From contig JBEKIF010000008.1 in the NCBI GenBank assembly GCA_050011895.1, positions 91,811 through 155,810 of the forward strand: a DNA stretch of 64,000 nt. The letters run 5' to 3'. Positions 48,948 to 58,617 of this stretch are shown here, piece after piece (within the stretch, counting starts at the first letter, position 1; every line of letters begins with the position of its first letter). A program made the translations under genes and the position numbers. Under the pieces are notes generated by a model, which saw only the letters and a program-made list of their open reading frames with translations, had not been told where the DNA came from and did not search any database. The stretch comes from DATBGO01 sp050011895 (GTDB taxonomy: Bacteria; Actinomycetota; Actinomycetes; Streptosporangiales; Streptosporangiaceae).

Positions 48948-49655
48948 CTATCCGTGCCCTGCGCCTTCGCCTGGCTGGCTATTGCGGCTCGCTGGGGCCG
49001 CCAGGCGGTTCGCCAGCCCGTCCGCGAAGTTCCGTGCGGCGTCCAGGTGGTAGTCCTGGACGTTGGTCGGCGGAATCTTGACGCCGAGGTATCGCTGGCG
49101 GTAGTCACCCGACCCTAGGTAGCTCAGCAGCGACAGCAGGGAGCGGACCTGGCCGCCTTGGTAGCGGAAGTGAATGCCGTCGGCGAAGACACCGCCGCGC
49201 TCTGTGCCGAGTCTCCGCACCGTCTTCAGGTTGTGTTTCCAGTACCGGCGGCAGCAGACGGCGGCGGTGAACGGCTTTCCCTTCAGGACCCGGGTGGCGG
49301 TGTCGGACTGCAGGAAGGAGCGGACCGGAACGTCCGTCGACAGCCACCAGGTAGGAGACCCGATGACTACCAGGTCGTAGTCCCGTTCGGTCACGACGTC
49401 GGGGATGGCGATCTTCGCCGGGCGGCGGCGGGGTGACTCCGCCGGGATCATCCCCACGAGCTCGCGGAACGGGTGCGGCATGGGGAACTCCTTGAACCTG
49501 CCGGCGTAGCGAGGGTCGGTGAACTCGATCGCGGCCAGCGTCACGTCGACGTCCCGGCCCCGAAGCACCTCGGCCATCGCGTCGATGACCTTCCGTGTCT
49601 GGTTCGTGTACGTGAAGTAGACGAAGAGAACTGACGGCTTCGTTGCGGGGTCCAT
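48948..49655 (-). CDS. Flavodoxin-family protein (FMN-dependent)
   Basis: A 235-residue protein. The N-terminus VLFVYFTYTNQTRKVIDAMA is the phosphate-binding loop of a flavodoxin fold (T-x-T-x-x-T type), and VIGSPTWWLSTDVPVRSFL is the second flavin loop. A later Cys-Cys-Arg-Arg-Tyr-Trp segment and a GVFADGIHFRYQGGQVRSLL stretch are not typical of small flavodoxins. It may be a dialkylrecorsinol-condensing-enzyme-like or quinone-reductase-like flavoprotein; the role cannot be set from sequence. ATG at 49655, 38 bp beyond the DUF1269 gene stop in the same direction, so possibly co-transcribed with it. Confidence 0.75.
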   Translation of the reverse strand: MDPATKPSVLFVYFTYTNQTRKVIDAMAEVLRGRDVDVTLAAIEFTDPRYAGRFKEFPMPHPFRELVGMIPAESPRRRPAKIAIPDVVTERDYDLVVIGSPTWWLSTDVPVRSFLQSDTATRVLKGKPFTAAVCCRRYWKHNLKTVRRLGTERGGVFADGIHFRYQGGQVRSLLSLLSYLGSGDYRQRYLGVKIPPTNVQDYHLDAARNFADGLANRLAAPASRNSQPGEGAGHG

Positions 49656-49692
49656 ACCACTCCCTCTGTAAAGGCCAACGAGGTTGGCGGGG

Positions 49693-50208
49693 CTAGCCGC
49701 CCAGGCCGGCTTGCGCGTCCGCGAGGGCGGCTTTGAGCTTCTTAGCGCCGCCGCCGTCGACGTGGGCGACCGATTTGCGCACCGCGCTGGCGAGCGTCGC
49801 GTCGAGGGTGCCGGCTTTCTCGCGGTCGTAGATGGCGACGATGCCGGCTGAGCCGGGAGGCAGCGCGGCGCCCATCTTCTCCTCCAGGCCGCTCTCGACC
49901 CGGTGTTTGGCGAACTTTCCGATCAGGGCGCCGGCGGCGCCGCCGACGACCACCGATGCCAGCAGCGGCGGCGCGAGCAGCCCCACCACCAGGCCGACTC
50001 CGCCGCCGATCTCCAGGCCCTTGCGCCCCAGGTGATCGCCGGTCTCGTTGACGGTGACGTTGCCGTCGGCGTCGTTGGTGACCAGGGCTACGCCTTCCAC
50101 CTTGAGCTGCTTGTCTGCGACGAGCTTCACGAGCCCGTCGAAATCTTTCTGGGCCAGGTCCGGGATCAGGTACGCCGCGATGACGACGTCGAACTCGGTG
50201 TCACTCAT
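49693..50208 (-). CDS. DUF1269 domain-containing protein
   Basis: A 171-residue protein. The N-terminal half has a ferredoxin-like strand pattern (FDVVIAAYLIPDLAQKDFDGLVKLV; VEGVALVTNDADGNVTV), the middle a glycine-zipper hydrophobic segment (GGGVGLVVGLLAPPLLASVVVGGAAGALIGKFA) and the C-terminal half a second alpha/beta part (GSAGIVAIYDREKAGTLDATLASAVRKSVAH). This is the DUF1269 layout, common in stress-induced actinobacterial proteins. ATG at 50208 with AAGGAGACAGCA upstream. It is 33 bp beyond the sulfatase stop, so sulfatase, DUF1269 and flavodoxin may form one transcript. Confidence 0.82.
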   Translation of the reverse strand: MSDTEFDVVIAAYLIPDLAQKDFDGLVKLVADKQLKVEGVALVTNDADGNVTVNETGDHLGRKGLEIGGGVGLVVGLLAPPLLASVVVGGAAGALIGKFAKHRVESGLEEKMGAALPPGSAGIVAIYDREKAGTLDATLASAVRKSVAHVDGGGAKKLKAALADAQAGLGG

Positions 50209-50241
50209 TGCTGTCTCCTTGGCTACGGCTCGATGCTGGTT

Positions 50242-52647
50242 CTAGGCATTGATGCCGCGGGCGGCGTGTGCCTGATGCGCATGCGCGTGGAGGGCATCTT
50301 CGTCCTTGTCATCCAGATGGGGAGCGACGTCGAAGACCACCTTCTTGACCGTGCCGGTGAACGCGAACGGTGCCTGGCCGGCGTAGCTACGGTCGACGAC
50401 CAGGCCGTTGTCCCGGCCCACGTCCAGGCCCGAATAACCGCTGAATCCGAACGGCACCGTGTGATCGAGCCGCCCGCGGCCTACCGGCTCGCCGTTGACG
50501 TAGAGCGTCACCGCACCGGGGGTGGCGGGCTTGGCCTCATCCGCTGCGAACGCCAGCTGCACGTTCACGTCTCCGGTCGGCAACTCGCCGTCGGATTCCT
50601 GGCGGTATTCGAACACCCCGAGGAACGCGTAGGTGTGCTTCAGCTTCCCGTCCTGGACGAAGAGCGAGAAACCTCCGAGGTGGTTGGCGTCAGCGACGAT
50701 CACCCCTTCGGCGCCGCCGTCCGGGATATGCAGATCCGCGCTGATCGTGTAGGAGTGGTTATAGATCCGCGGGACGCACCCGGGCGCCACGTTCTGCACG
50801 TCCCCGTGGTACGTGGTGGTCGTCTGCGTGCCGAGCGGCGGCACGATGCCGAAGAACGGGGAGAAGCCGGCGAGCAGCGGCTTGATGTTGTACCTCTCCG
50901 CCTCTTCCCAGAACAGGGCCTGCAGCTCTTTCACCTTCCCCGGGTTCCTGGCCGCCAGGTCGTTCGCCTGCGAGAAGTCATCGGGCAGGTAATACAGCTC
51001 GACCGGGTCGTCATCGGGATCCCAGACGCCGGGCGCGAACCGCTTCAGCAGCTCCGGATCCAGCCGCCACGGCGTCCTGGGCATTCTCATCGACAGCCAC
51101 CAGCCGTCCTTGTACATCGCCCGGTTACCGAAGTTCTCGAAATACTGCTGGGTGTGCCGCTCGGCAGCGCCGGCGTCGGCGAGCGAGTCAGCGAAGGTCA
51201 CGCCCGTCATGGGCTGCTGCCCGACGCCATCGACATGGCTGGGCTGCGGGATCCCGGCGATCTCCAGGATCGTCGGCCCCACGTCGGTCACGTGCGTGAA
51301 CTGCGCCCGCATGCCGCCGGCCCCCGTTATGCGAGCCGGCCAGCGGATGACCATCGGGTTGCGCGTGCCGCCCAGATGCGAGGCGACCTGCTTCCCCCAC
51401 CGGAACGGAGTGTTCCCTGCCCACGCCCAGGCCGTGGAGTAATGCGGGTACATCATCTCGGTACCCCAGGCCTCCAGCCCGCCCCACTTCAGCGCGAGCT
51501 GCAGCTGCTCCTCATCGGTCAGCGGGAGCCCGTTGACCATCGTTCCCTCGTTGAACGTGCCGGTCGGGGTGCCTTCCAGGCTGGCGCCGTTATCACCCCA
51601 GATCCAGATCACGACCGTGTTGTCGAGTTCGCCCATCTCCTCGATCGCGTCCAGCAGCCGGCCGACATGGTGGTCGGCGTTCTCCGAATAGCCCGCGTAG
51701 ACCTCCATCTGGTGCGCGAACAGCCGCTTGCTGTTGTCCGACAGCGAATCCCAGGCAGGCATCTCCGCATCGCGCGGCGTCAGTTCCGCATCGGCCGGGA
51801 CCACGCCGAGCGCCTTCTGACGCGCGAATGTCTCCTCCCGGAGCCTGTCCCAGCCCTGGTCGAACCGGCCCTTGTACTTCTCAGACCACTCCTTGGCGAC
51901 ATGATGAGGCGCGTGGCTGCAGCCAGTGGAGTAGTACAGGAACCACGGCTTGCCCGGATCGTGGCCCCGCACGCCATGGACCCAGTCGATCGCCTGATCG
52001 GTCATGGCCTCGGGGAAATAGAACGGCTTCCCGTCTTTTCCCGCTACGACTCCGATGAACCTCTGGTTCTCGGCGATCATCGTGTCGTACTGGCCGGCCT
52101 CGGGAGCCAGGAAACCCCAGTAGTAGTCAAAGCCCCACGCGTTAGGCCAGTGAGTGAACGGGCCGGCCGGCCCCTGCTCCCGCTCCGGGGTCAGGTGCCA
52201 CTTGCCGATCCCCGCCGTCGAGTAACCATTCTCCTTCAGCACCTTCGGGAACGGCGCCGCGTCCCTCGGCAGCATCGCCGAATAGCCCGGGAAGGCGCCC
52301 GAGAATTCCGGGATGCCTCCCATGCCGACCGCGTGGTGGTTACGTCCCGTCAGCAGCGCGGCCCGGGTAGGCGAGCACATCGCCGTCACATGAAAGCGGT
52401 TATAACGCAGCCCCTGCGCCGCCATCCGGTCATAATTCGGGGTCGCGACAGGCCCGCCGAACGTGCCCGGATTGCCGAACCCCGCATCGTCGATCAGCAC
52501 CAGCAGCACGTTCGGAGCCCCCGCCGGGGGCTGCACATGGCCGATCAGCCCCCAATCCGGCTGCGAGCCGCCGAGCGTCTTGGCCGCGACGCCGGTAAAC
52601 GGCGGGCGGCGGATCGGCAGCACGGTCCGGTCAATCTCGTCAGTCAT
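50242..52647 (-). CDS. Arylsulfatase (formylglycine-dependent sulfatase)
   Basis: An 801-residue sulfatase. The metal-binding VLLVLIDDAGFG (Asp53/Asp54) and the CSPTRAALLTGR signature with Cys91, converted to formylglycine in active enzymes, are both perfect. GIGKWHL and HAPHHV supply further active-site residues, and a C-terminal beta-sandwich (about 620-780, with ISADLHIPDGGAEGVIVADA and LYVNGEPVGRG) is typical of the long arylsulfatases. No signal peptide, so it is probably cytosolic. The ATG at 52647 has GAGAGG 6 nt upstream, better than the longer frame. No formylglycine-generating enzyme gene is in the window. Same-strand neighbour of DUF1269 and flavodoxin. Confidence 0.93.
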   Translation of the reverse strand: MTDEIDRTVLPIRRPPFTGVAAKTLGGSQPDWGLIGHVQPPAGAPNVLLVLIDDAGFGNPGTFGGPVATPNYDRMAAQGLRYNRFHVTAMCSPTRAALLTGRNHHAVGMGGIPEFSGAFPGYSAMLPRDAAPFPKVLKENGYSTAGIGKWHLTPEREQGPAGPFTHWPNAWGFDYYWGFLAPEAGQYDTMIAENQRFIGVVAGKDGKPFYFPEAMTDQAIDWVHGVRGHDPGKPWFLYYSTGCSHAPHHVAKEWSEKYKGRFDQGWDRLREETFARQKALGVVPADAELTPRDAEMPAWDSLSDNSKRLFAHQMEVYAGYSENADHHVGRLLDAIEEMGELDNTVVIWIWGDNGASLEGTPTGTFNEGTMVNGLPLTDEEQLQLALKWGGLEAWGTEMMYPHYSTAWAWAGNTPFRWGKQVASHLGGTRNPMVIRWPARITGAGGMRAQFTHVTDVGPTILEIAGIPQPSHVDGVGQQPMTGVTFADSLADAGAAERHTQQYFENFGNRAMYKDGWWLSMRMPRTPWRLDPELLKRFAPGVWDPDDDPVELYYLPDDFSQANDLAARNPGKVKELQALFWEEAERYNIKPLLAGFSPFFGIVPPLGTQTTTTYHGDVQNVAPGCVPRIYNHSYTISADLHIPDGGAEGVIVADANHLGGFSLFVQDGKLKHTYAFLGVFEYRQESDGELPTGDVNVQLAFAADEAKPATPGAVTLYVNGEPVGRGRLDHTVPFGFSGYSGLDVGRDNGLVVDRSYAGQAPFAFTGTVKKVVFDVAPHLDDKDEDALHAHAHQAHAARGINA

Positions 52648-52927
52648 GTCAACCTCTCGCGATCCGTCATCGACTGCGGAGTCAACCTCGGGGAAATGCC
52701 CGGCAGCGCGCCGCACGGTCAGCCGTCACCGTCATGACCACGTCCCTCCGGCCGCAGCGGCATGACTCGCTGGCCGTTTCCAATCACCGGCGGCTCCCGT
52801 CATGTTGGTAACAGACAAGCCCACCACGCAGCCGCTGGCATCCTCCTAACGGGGTGAACCACGGCATTCGCGGCAGCTCACCAGGCGCTATCCGCTGCCC
52901 GGCCGCCGCGCGCGAGCACCCATCCCA

Positions 52928-55363
52928 TCAGATCAGCCCGAGCTGGCGGGCTCGGCGGACCGCCTCGCTGCGGTGCGCTGTCGCCAGCTTGCGGTAAATG
53001 TGCCTGAGGTGCGTCTTGACCGTGTTGATGGAGATATACATCACGGTGGCGATCTCAGCGCTGCTCAGCATGCTTGAGAGGTGCAGCAGCACCTCCCGCT
53101 CGCGTTCGGTGAGCGGCTCGGCCACTAGAATCGAGGCCTGTTCGGGGGCTCCCCACGGAGCCGGGAGCTGATCGGGGCGCAGGGTCGGTGCGAACAGACG
53201 CCGGCGGGTGCGAGCCAGCTCAGGGTCCGCCTCCGGCGAATCATCGGGGCCGCCCCGCGCGGCCACGGCGAGTGCTGCCCGGATGCCGCCGGCCGCGCAT
53301 GCCCGCGACTCGGCCAGGCTCAGCCTTTGCTCGAGCCAAGGCGGGACAGAGCACCCCGACCGTGCCCTGGCTACGGACTGCGCGGCCGCTCGGGTGCGTC
53401 CCCCGGCCAGGGCAGCACGTGCCAAAACCAGACAGGCCACCGCCTCGATCAGCTTGTCCGGAGCCACGCCAAGGGCGGTGTCCACCTGCTTGAGCCGGCT
53501 GCCCGCCTCGCGCAGCTCATTATGTTCCAGGTGCACCCAGGCGAGTGCGACGAGCGCCGCGGGACTCGGGTGCCAGCCGGGCGCCCGCCGCTCGCCGGTC
53601 GTGGGCGCCGCTGTCGCCGCAGCGGCCAGCTGTGCAGCGCGGCGCGGCCGGCCGCGCAAGGCCTCCACCAGCGCCAGCTGCCCAAGGCAGTCGGCTCGGT
53701 GGTCCTCGCTGCCCGAAGCGGTCGCGGCGATCACGCCCGAACCGAGGGCACGGGCCGCCTCATCGAGATGGCCTGACCACAGCTCGACAGCTCCGCGACC
53801 GGACAGCATGCGCGCCCGGATTTCCGGGCGCCGGGCAAGCTTGTCGCCCGGGACCCTGCTGACCAGCACCTCAGCACGGGCAGCGGCCGCCGCCGCCGCA
53901 GCCAGGTCCCCGGTGCGCAGTGCCGCGGTGAGCCGGATCATCGCGGCGGCCAGCTGCGACGCGGCCTCCTGATCGGCGGGAAGACGCCCGAGGATGCCTT
54001 CCGCGACATTCAGCGCGGCGATGCTGGATGCAGGCCGGCCAGCGGACAACGCGACCGCAGCGGAAACCAGATGCGGCTGGGGCTCGATCCACGTTCCGCT
54101 GTGCGGCATGCCGTGCAGCTCGCCGGCCAGGGACTGGCCGCCCCGCGGCTCGATGATCTCGCCGATCGCCAGCCCGTCGATGATCATGCTGGAGGCGAGC
54201 TGCCAGTCGCCGACTTCGGCGGCGTGCCGCACCGCGTCAGCGAGCAGGCCATTCCGCTCATACCACCGGGCAGCTCGCCGGTGCAGAGCGGCCATCCGGT
54301 CCGGATACTCGTGCCTCAGCTTCAGGCGCAGCACCTCCGCGAACAACGTGTGGTAGCGGTACCACCCGCCCCCTAGCGGCTGCACAAACGCGTTCGCGTG
54401 CGCCAAGGGCGGCAAGATTCCCGCGGCCTGCTCATTACCAGCCAGTTCGCTGGCGGCTTCGCCGCTGACCTGCTCCAGGATGCTGGTGCTCAGCAGAACG
54501 TCCCGGACGTCAGGCGGCTGGGCGTTGAGAACCTCCGCCACCAGATAGCCGGTCAGGGCGCTGTCCTCGGTAACCAGCTCCTTGACGAATCGGTCCGGGT
54601 CGGGATGAGCGTCCATGGAGATCGCGGCCAGCCGGATGCCGGCCGCCCAGCCCTCCGTCCGCCGCGTGAGGCACTCCAGCAAGCCTGCCGGCAGCGTGAT
54701 GCCGTGCTGGGCTATGAGCAGGCCGGCTTCGGCAATGCTGAACGCGAGCTCGCTGGCCCGGATCTCGGCCAGCTCCCCAGCGAGCCGGTAGCGGTGCAAC
54801 GGCAGCATCGGATCCATCCGCGAGCAGACCACCAGGCGCAGCCCAGGCCCCACATTCCGCAGCACGTAGCCAAGCCCAGCCGCCACCTTGGGATCGGTCA
54901 GCAGATGGAAGTCGTCGAGGACCAGCGTCACCGGCGGGTTCTGGGCAGCCAGCGCCGACGCAAGGCGCAGCAAGAACACGTGATCGGCCGCCCGCCCCCG
55001 CGCATCGGCCGGCAACTGCCCCGGAACGGCAACGCCGGACCGGCGCAGTGCCGCGACGACATAGGACCAGAAGACCCCCGGACGGTTGTCGTAGCCATCC
55101 AGAGTGACCCACGCAACCGCCCCGGGTTCCGCCGCCGCCCACAACGTCAGGGCCATCGTTTTGCCCGCGCCCGCAGGGGCGGTGACAACAGTCAGCGGGC
55201 ACCACCGCGTACCCTCGGCGATCAGCTTGGTGATCCTGGGGCGCGGTAGGGCCCAATCCGGCACACTCGGCGCCGTGATCTTAGCTGCCAGGATCGGATC
55301 GCCGGCGGAGACGGCCGGCCGCCGGGCGCGGGCCGGCATCTGGCCGGCAGCATAGGTCGCCAT
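52928..55363 (-). CDS. LAL/MalT-type LuxR-family transcriptional regulator
   Basis: An 811-residue ATP-dependent activator. The N-terminal STAND ATPase has Walker A APAGAGKT at 62-69 and a Walker B-like VTLVLDDFHLL, followed by the winged region (WYRYHTLFAEVLR, a typical MalT element), a TPR-like helical array and a C-terminal LuxR helix-turn-helix (LTEREREVLLHLSSMLSSAEIA, then INTVKTHLRHIYRKL). Start ATG at 55363 with GGGGAGG 5 nt upstream. It is divergent from a second LAL regulator and 280 bp upstream of nothing but the sulfatase gene, which runs in the same direction, so the sulfatase unit is a candidate target. Confidence 0.92.
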   Translation of the reverse strand: MATYAAGQMPARARRPAVSAGDPILAAKITAPSVPDWALPRPRITKLIAEGTRWCPLTVVTAPAGAGKTMALTLWAAAEPGAVAWVTLDGYDNRPGVFWSYVVAALRRSGVAVPGQLPADARGRAADHVFLLRLASALAAQNPPVTLVLDDFHLLTDPKVAAGLGYVLRNVGPGLRLVVCSRMDPMLPLHRYRLAGELAEIRASELAFSIAEAGLLIAQHGITLPAGLLECLTRRTEGWAAGIRLAAISMDAHPDPDRFVKELVTEDSALTGYLVAEVLNAQPPDVRDVLLSTSILEQVSGEAASELAGNEQAAGILPPLAHANAFVQPLGGGWYRYHTLFAEVLRLKLRHEYPDRMAALHRRAARWYERNGLLADAVRHAAEVGDWQLASSMIIDGLAIGEIIEPRGGQSLAGELHGMPHSGTWIEPQPHLVSAAVALSAGRPASSIAALNVAEGILGRLPADQEAASQLAAAMIRLTAALRTGDLAAAAAAAARAEVLVSRVPGDKLARRPEIRARMLSGRGAVELWSGHLDEAARALGSGVIAATASGSEDHRADCLGQLALVEALRGRPRRAAQLAAAATAAPTTGERRAPGWHPSPAALVALAWVHLEHNELREAGSRLKQVDTALGVAPDKLIEAVACLVLARAALAGGRTRAAAQSVARARSGCSVPPWLEQRLSLAESRACAAGGIRAALAVAARGGPDDSPEADPELARTRRRLFAPTLRPDQLPAPWGAPEQASILVAEPLTEREREVLLHLSSMLSSAEIATVMYISINTVKTHLRHIYRKLATAHRSEAVRRARQLGLI

Positions 55364-55755
55364 CGGGACCTCCCCCGCTCCCTCCCCCGGCCAGCACGAC
55401 CATCGCTGTCCATTGGAGATCGCACGCTGGGTCACCGGCCAGGCCGCCATGCCCGGCCGCTATGGAGGGCGCCGCGCCCTCACCACCACCAAATGCCAGC
55501 CGACCAGGCTGCGCATCATGCGATCGGCATGAAACGCGAACTCTCGGCAGCTCAGATCCGCGCTCGCGAGCAGGGCCCACCGGGCATCCAGGCCATGCTC
55601 GTGCCTGCCGGGAACAAGAGCCACAGCCAGCCCTCTTGTCCGCGCGCAAGCAGGCCAGCCTGTTCGTGATGACGCTATTGCCGCGCTTGACCTGATCCAT
55701 GGCTTGGGAAGACCATGGAGCGGCAGCAGATCTTTCTGGGGGCACCATCGGGAGC
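55364..55755. promoter_or_regulatory. Shared divergent promoter region of two LAL regulators
   Basis: About 390 bp between the two divergent regulator genes, without a gene. It contains GAGGGCG CCG CGCCCTC (55465-55481), a perfect 7-bp stem with a 3-nt loop, and must hold promoters for both genes. No clear -10 is visible in the GC-rich sequence. Confidence 0.45.
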
Positions 55756-58032
55756 ATGAGCGACGGCGACGTGCGGCAGCAGGCCGTCCGATCACAGCGC
55801 GCGGGCAGGCTGGCGTTCGACCTCGTCGCGTCGAAGCTCCGCCGTCCGGTGATGCGACCCGGGACCGTCCGTCGTTCGCTGCTGATCGAACGGCTGGCGC
55901 GGGGCGATTCCCGGCCGATTGTCTCGCTGGTCGCGCCGCCGGGTTACGGGAAGACGACGCTGCTGTCGCAGTGGGCCGAGCGAAACGGCCAGGCGTTTGC
56001 GTGGGTGTCGGTCGAGGAGCCGGACAACGACCCGAAGGTCCTGCTCACCTATGTCGCGGAAGCGCTCGACGCGGTCGAGCCGATCGATGAGCGGGTGTTC
56101 GACGCGCTTGCCTCCCCGGGCAGTTCGGTGCCTGGCTCGGTTGCCCCGCGGCTGGGCGCGGCGTTCTCGTCGATGACCTCGCCGGTCGTGCTTGTCTTGG
56201 ATGACGTGCATGCGCTGCACAACCGGGAATGCCGGGCCGCGCTGTCGATGCTGGCCGATCATGTGCCGGGCGGTTCGCGGCTGGCGCTGGCGGGCCGGGC
56301 CGAGCCGCCGCTGCGCGTCGCGCGGCTGCGCGCCGAGGGCAGGATCCTGGAGATCGGCCCCGAGCATCTGTCGCTGACCTCTGACGAGGCGTCGTCGCTT
56401 CTGCGCAACGCTGACGTGGCGCTCGGCGAGGACGACATGGCCGAGCTATATCGGCGGACCGAGGGCTGGCCGGCCGGGCTGTACCTGGCGGCTCTTTACC
56501 TGCGGGAGGGCGGCCCGTTGGCGAGCGCGGCGGTCTCTTTCGGCGGCGGCGACCGGCTGGTGAGCGAGTACATGGAGTCGGAGTTCCTGTCGCGGATCTC
56601 CCGGCGGCAGCGGGTGTTTCTCACTCGGACCGCGGTCCTGGAGCGGATGTCCGGGCCGCTGTGCGAGGCAGTGGCCGACCTGCCCGGATCGGCCGTGACC
56701 CTGGCGGACCTGGCAACGTCGAACTTGCTGCTGGTGCCGCTGGACCGGCGGCGGGAGTGGTACCGCTACCATCACCTGTTCCGCGACATGCTCCTGGCGG
56801 AGCTGGAGCGCCTGGAGCCCGGCCTGATCCCTGTCCTGCGCCGCCGCGCCGCCGGCTGGTGCTTGCGGAACGGCTTGCCCGAGGAGGCGCTGGAGTACTC
56901 GATGGCGGCTGGGGACGTCGACGCGGCCGCTGGCCTGGTGGAGAAACTCGTGGTGCCGGCCCACCGGCAAGGACGGGTCACCACCGTCCAGCGGTGGCTC
57001 CGGTGGCTGGAGGATCGGGGCGGGATCCAGGGACACCCGATGGTCGCTGTGCTGGCCGCGCTCTTCTGGGCGCTGACGGGGCGGCCGGTCGAGGCCGAGC
57101 GGTGGGCCGACGCAGTGGATCGCTGGCAGTACGGGGATCCGGCACGGCCCAGCGACCCTTCCACCGAGGCGTGGGCCGCGGTGCTCAGGACCTTCCTGTG
57201 CCGGCGCGGGGTTCAGCAGATGCTCGCTGACGCAGACGAGGCCGTGCGGAGGTTCGCGGCGCAGAGCTTCGTGACGCCGGCACCCGCGTTCCTGCAAGGG
57301 ATCGCGCGCATCCTTTGCGGTGACCTCGATGGCGGCGACGCGTCCCTCGAGGATGGCGTCAGCGTCGGGGAAAAGGTCGGCGCCCACGAGGATATCGCGC
57401 TCGCGCTGTGCGAACAATCACTGGTGGCGATGGCCCGCAACGAATGGGGCCGGGCCGATGTCCTTGCCGGGCAAGCACGCACCGTTCTGCGCCGGGCCGG
57501 GATCGAGGAGAGCTACGCCGCGCCCCTTGTCAGCGCGGTGCAAGCCCGCGCGGCTATGCACCGGGGAGATCTCCAGGCGGCACGCCAGCAGCTCCTCAGT
57601 GCTCAGCATCTGCGGCCTTTGCTGACCTACGCCCTGCCCTACTTCGCCGTTCAGGCCCGGATCGAGCTCATTGGCGTCCACCTCGCGCTCGCCGACCTGG
57701 CGGCTGCCAGGACGCTCATGCGGGAGGTCGATGAGCTGCTCAGGCGCCGGCCCGGCCTCGGAAAACTGGTCGGCGAGGCCCAGGCGCTGCAGACCCGGCT
57801 GTCGAAGGAGCGCGGTCCAAGCGTCGCCGGGGCGTCGGCGCTGACCGGTGCCGAACTCCGCCTCCTGCCCATGCTCTCCACGCACCTGTCATTCCCGCAG
57901 ATCGCCGAGGAAATGTTCCTCTCCCGCAACACCATCAAGTCGGAGGCCATCTCGATCTACCGGAAGCTGGGCGCGTCATCACGCAGCCAAGCGGTCGCCC
58001 GGTCCCGTGAGCTGGGGCTCCTGGAGGGGTGA
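55756..58032 (+). CDS. Second LAL/MalT-type LuxR-family transcriptional regulator
   Basis: A 758-residue protein of the same class: FDLVASKLRRP start, Walker A APPGYGKT at 60-67, Walker B VVLVLDDVHAL, the RTEGWPAGLYLAALYL element, WYRYHHLFRDML, a helical-repeat middle, and a C-terminal LuxR domain (LTGAELRLLPMLSTHLSFPQIA, NTIKSEAISIYRKLGASSRSQAV). An in-frame ATG 57 bp upstream (55699) is possible; neither start has a strong ribosome site (GGGAG is too close to 55756). It is followed by a carboxymuconolactone decarboxylase-like gene 97 bp on. The two LAL genes may sense different ligands and cross-regulate through the shared intergenic region. Confidence 0.92.
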   Translation: MSDGDVRQQAVRSQRAGRLAFDLVASKLRRPVMRPGTVRRSLLIERLARGDSRPIVSLVAPPGYGKTTLLSQWAERNGQAFAWVSVEEPDNDPKVLLTYVAEALDAVEPIDERVFDALASPGSSVPGSVAPRLGAAFSSMTSPVVLVLDDVHALHNRECRAALSMLADHVPGGSRLALAGRAEPPLRVARLRAEGRILEIGPEHLSLTSDEASSLLRNADVALGEDDMAELYRRTEGWPAGLYLAALYLREGGPLASAAVSFGGGDRLVSEYMESEFLSRISRRQRVFLTRTAVLERMSGPLCEAVADLPGSAVTLADLATSNLLLVPLDRRREWYRYHHLFRDMLLAELERLEPGLIPVLRRRAAGWCLRNGLPEEALEYSMAAGDVDAAAGLVEKLVVPAHRQGRVTTVQRWLRWLEDRGGIQGHPMVAVLAALFWALTGRPVEAERWADAVDRWQYGDPARPSDPSTEAWAAVLRTFLCRRGVQQMLADADEAVRRFAAQSFVTPAPAFLQGIARILCGDLDGGDASLEDGVSVGEKVGAHEDIALALCEQSLVAMARNEWGRADVLAGQARTVLRRAGIEESYAAPLVSAVQARAAMHRGDLQAARQQLLSAQHLRPLLTYALPYFAVQARIELIGVHLALADLAAARTLMREVDELLRRRPGLGKLVGEAQALQTRLSKERGPSVAGASALTGAELRLLPMLSTHLSFPQIAEEMFLSRNTIKSEAISIYRKLGASSRSQAVARSRELGLLEG

Positions 58033-58128
58033 CGATAGGAGTGACGATCTGGCCTTTCATCCCATCAGGGGGATGAAGCCCGCCCTGAACTTGAGGTGGA
58101 CTGGTGGCGTAGCGGCGGGCGGAGGCGT

Positions 58129-58488
58129 ATGGGCCAGGCGGCGAGATTCCAGGAGACCTTGCGCAGGCTGGCGATGATCGATGAAGGCTTCGTCGAAGAC
58201 GAGGCCGGGCTCGGGCTTGGCCCGGCCGGGACATCGGCCCTCGATTCCAAGAGCGCGGCGCTGCTTCAGGTAGGGGCGTCGGTGGCCATCGGGTCGTCGG
58301 CGGTCTGCCTGGAATGGTGCGCCGCCCGGGCGCTTGCGGCGGGCGCGACCGAGGACGAGATCGCTGACGTGCTGCTGGCGATCGCCCCGGTGGCCGGGCT
58401 CAGTCGAGTCGTCTGCGCCGCTCCCCATGTGGCGACCGCACTCGGCTATGACATCGCGGCCGCGCTGGAGGAACCCGACGATCACTGA
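58129..58488 (+). CDS. Carboxymuconolactone decarboxylase/AhpD-like protein
   Basis: A 119-residue helical protein. LDSKSAALLQVGASVAIGSSAVCLEWCAARALAAGATEDEIADVLLAIAPVAG is a typical CMD fold motif region (A-x-x-x-GAT-x-x-EI-x-x-V). The AhpD CxxC-x-x-H redox motif is not present as such; here the sequence is CLEWCAARA, i.e. two cysteines spaced CxxxC without the following His. So a peroxidase role is not assured. Start ATG at 58129 with GGAGG 3 nt upstream (a little short); an earlier ATG at 58096 is possible. Probably in one unit with the LAL gene upstream. Confidence 0.82.
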   Translation: MGQAARFQETLRRLAMIDEGFVEDEAGLGLGPAGTSALDSKSAALLQVGASVAIGSSAVCLEWCAARALAAGATEDEIADVLLAIAPVAGLSRVVCAAPHVATALGYDIAAALEEPDDH

Positions 58489-58617
58489 CCTCTCCCCCAA
58501 GCTGGCCACGTTAACCTGCGAGCGGACGGGCGAAGGAGCATCCCCGGAGGCTGCGGACGAACAGCCCTAGTGCCGGGGCGGGGAAGCGCCCAGGGAGCCA
58601 CCGCAAAGGAGGCAGAC

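Noticed and set aside
48948..49655. Classical small electron-transfer flavodoxin
   Set aside because: Length of 235 residues and the extra C-terminal segment do not fit; kept only as flavodoxin-family.
41575..50000. Complete prophage
   Set aside because: Only an integrase is present; there are no capsid, portal, terminase, tail or lysis genes.
49903..52737. 944-residue plus-strand open frame opposite the sulfatase and DUF1269 genes
   Set aside because: Composition is typical of an antisense frame in high-GC DNA; the minus strand carries perfect sulfatase motifs.
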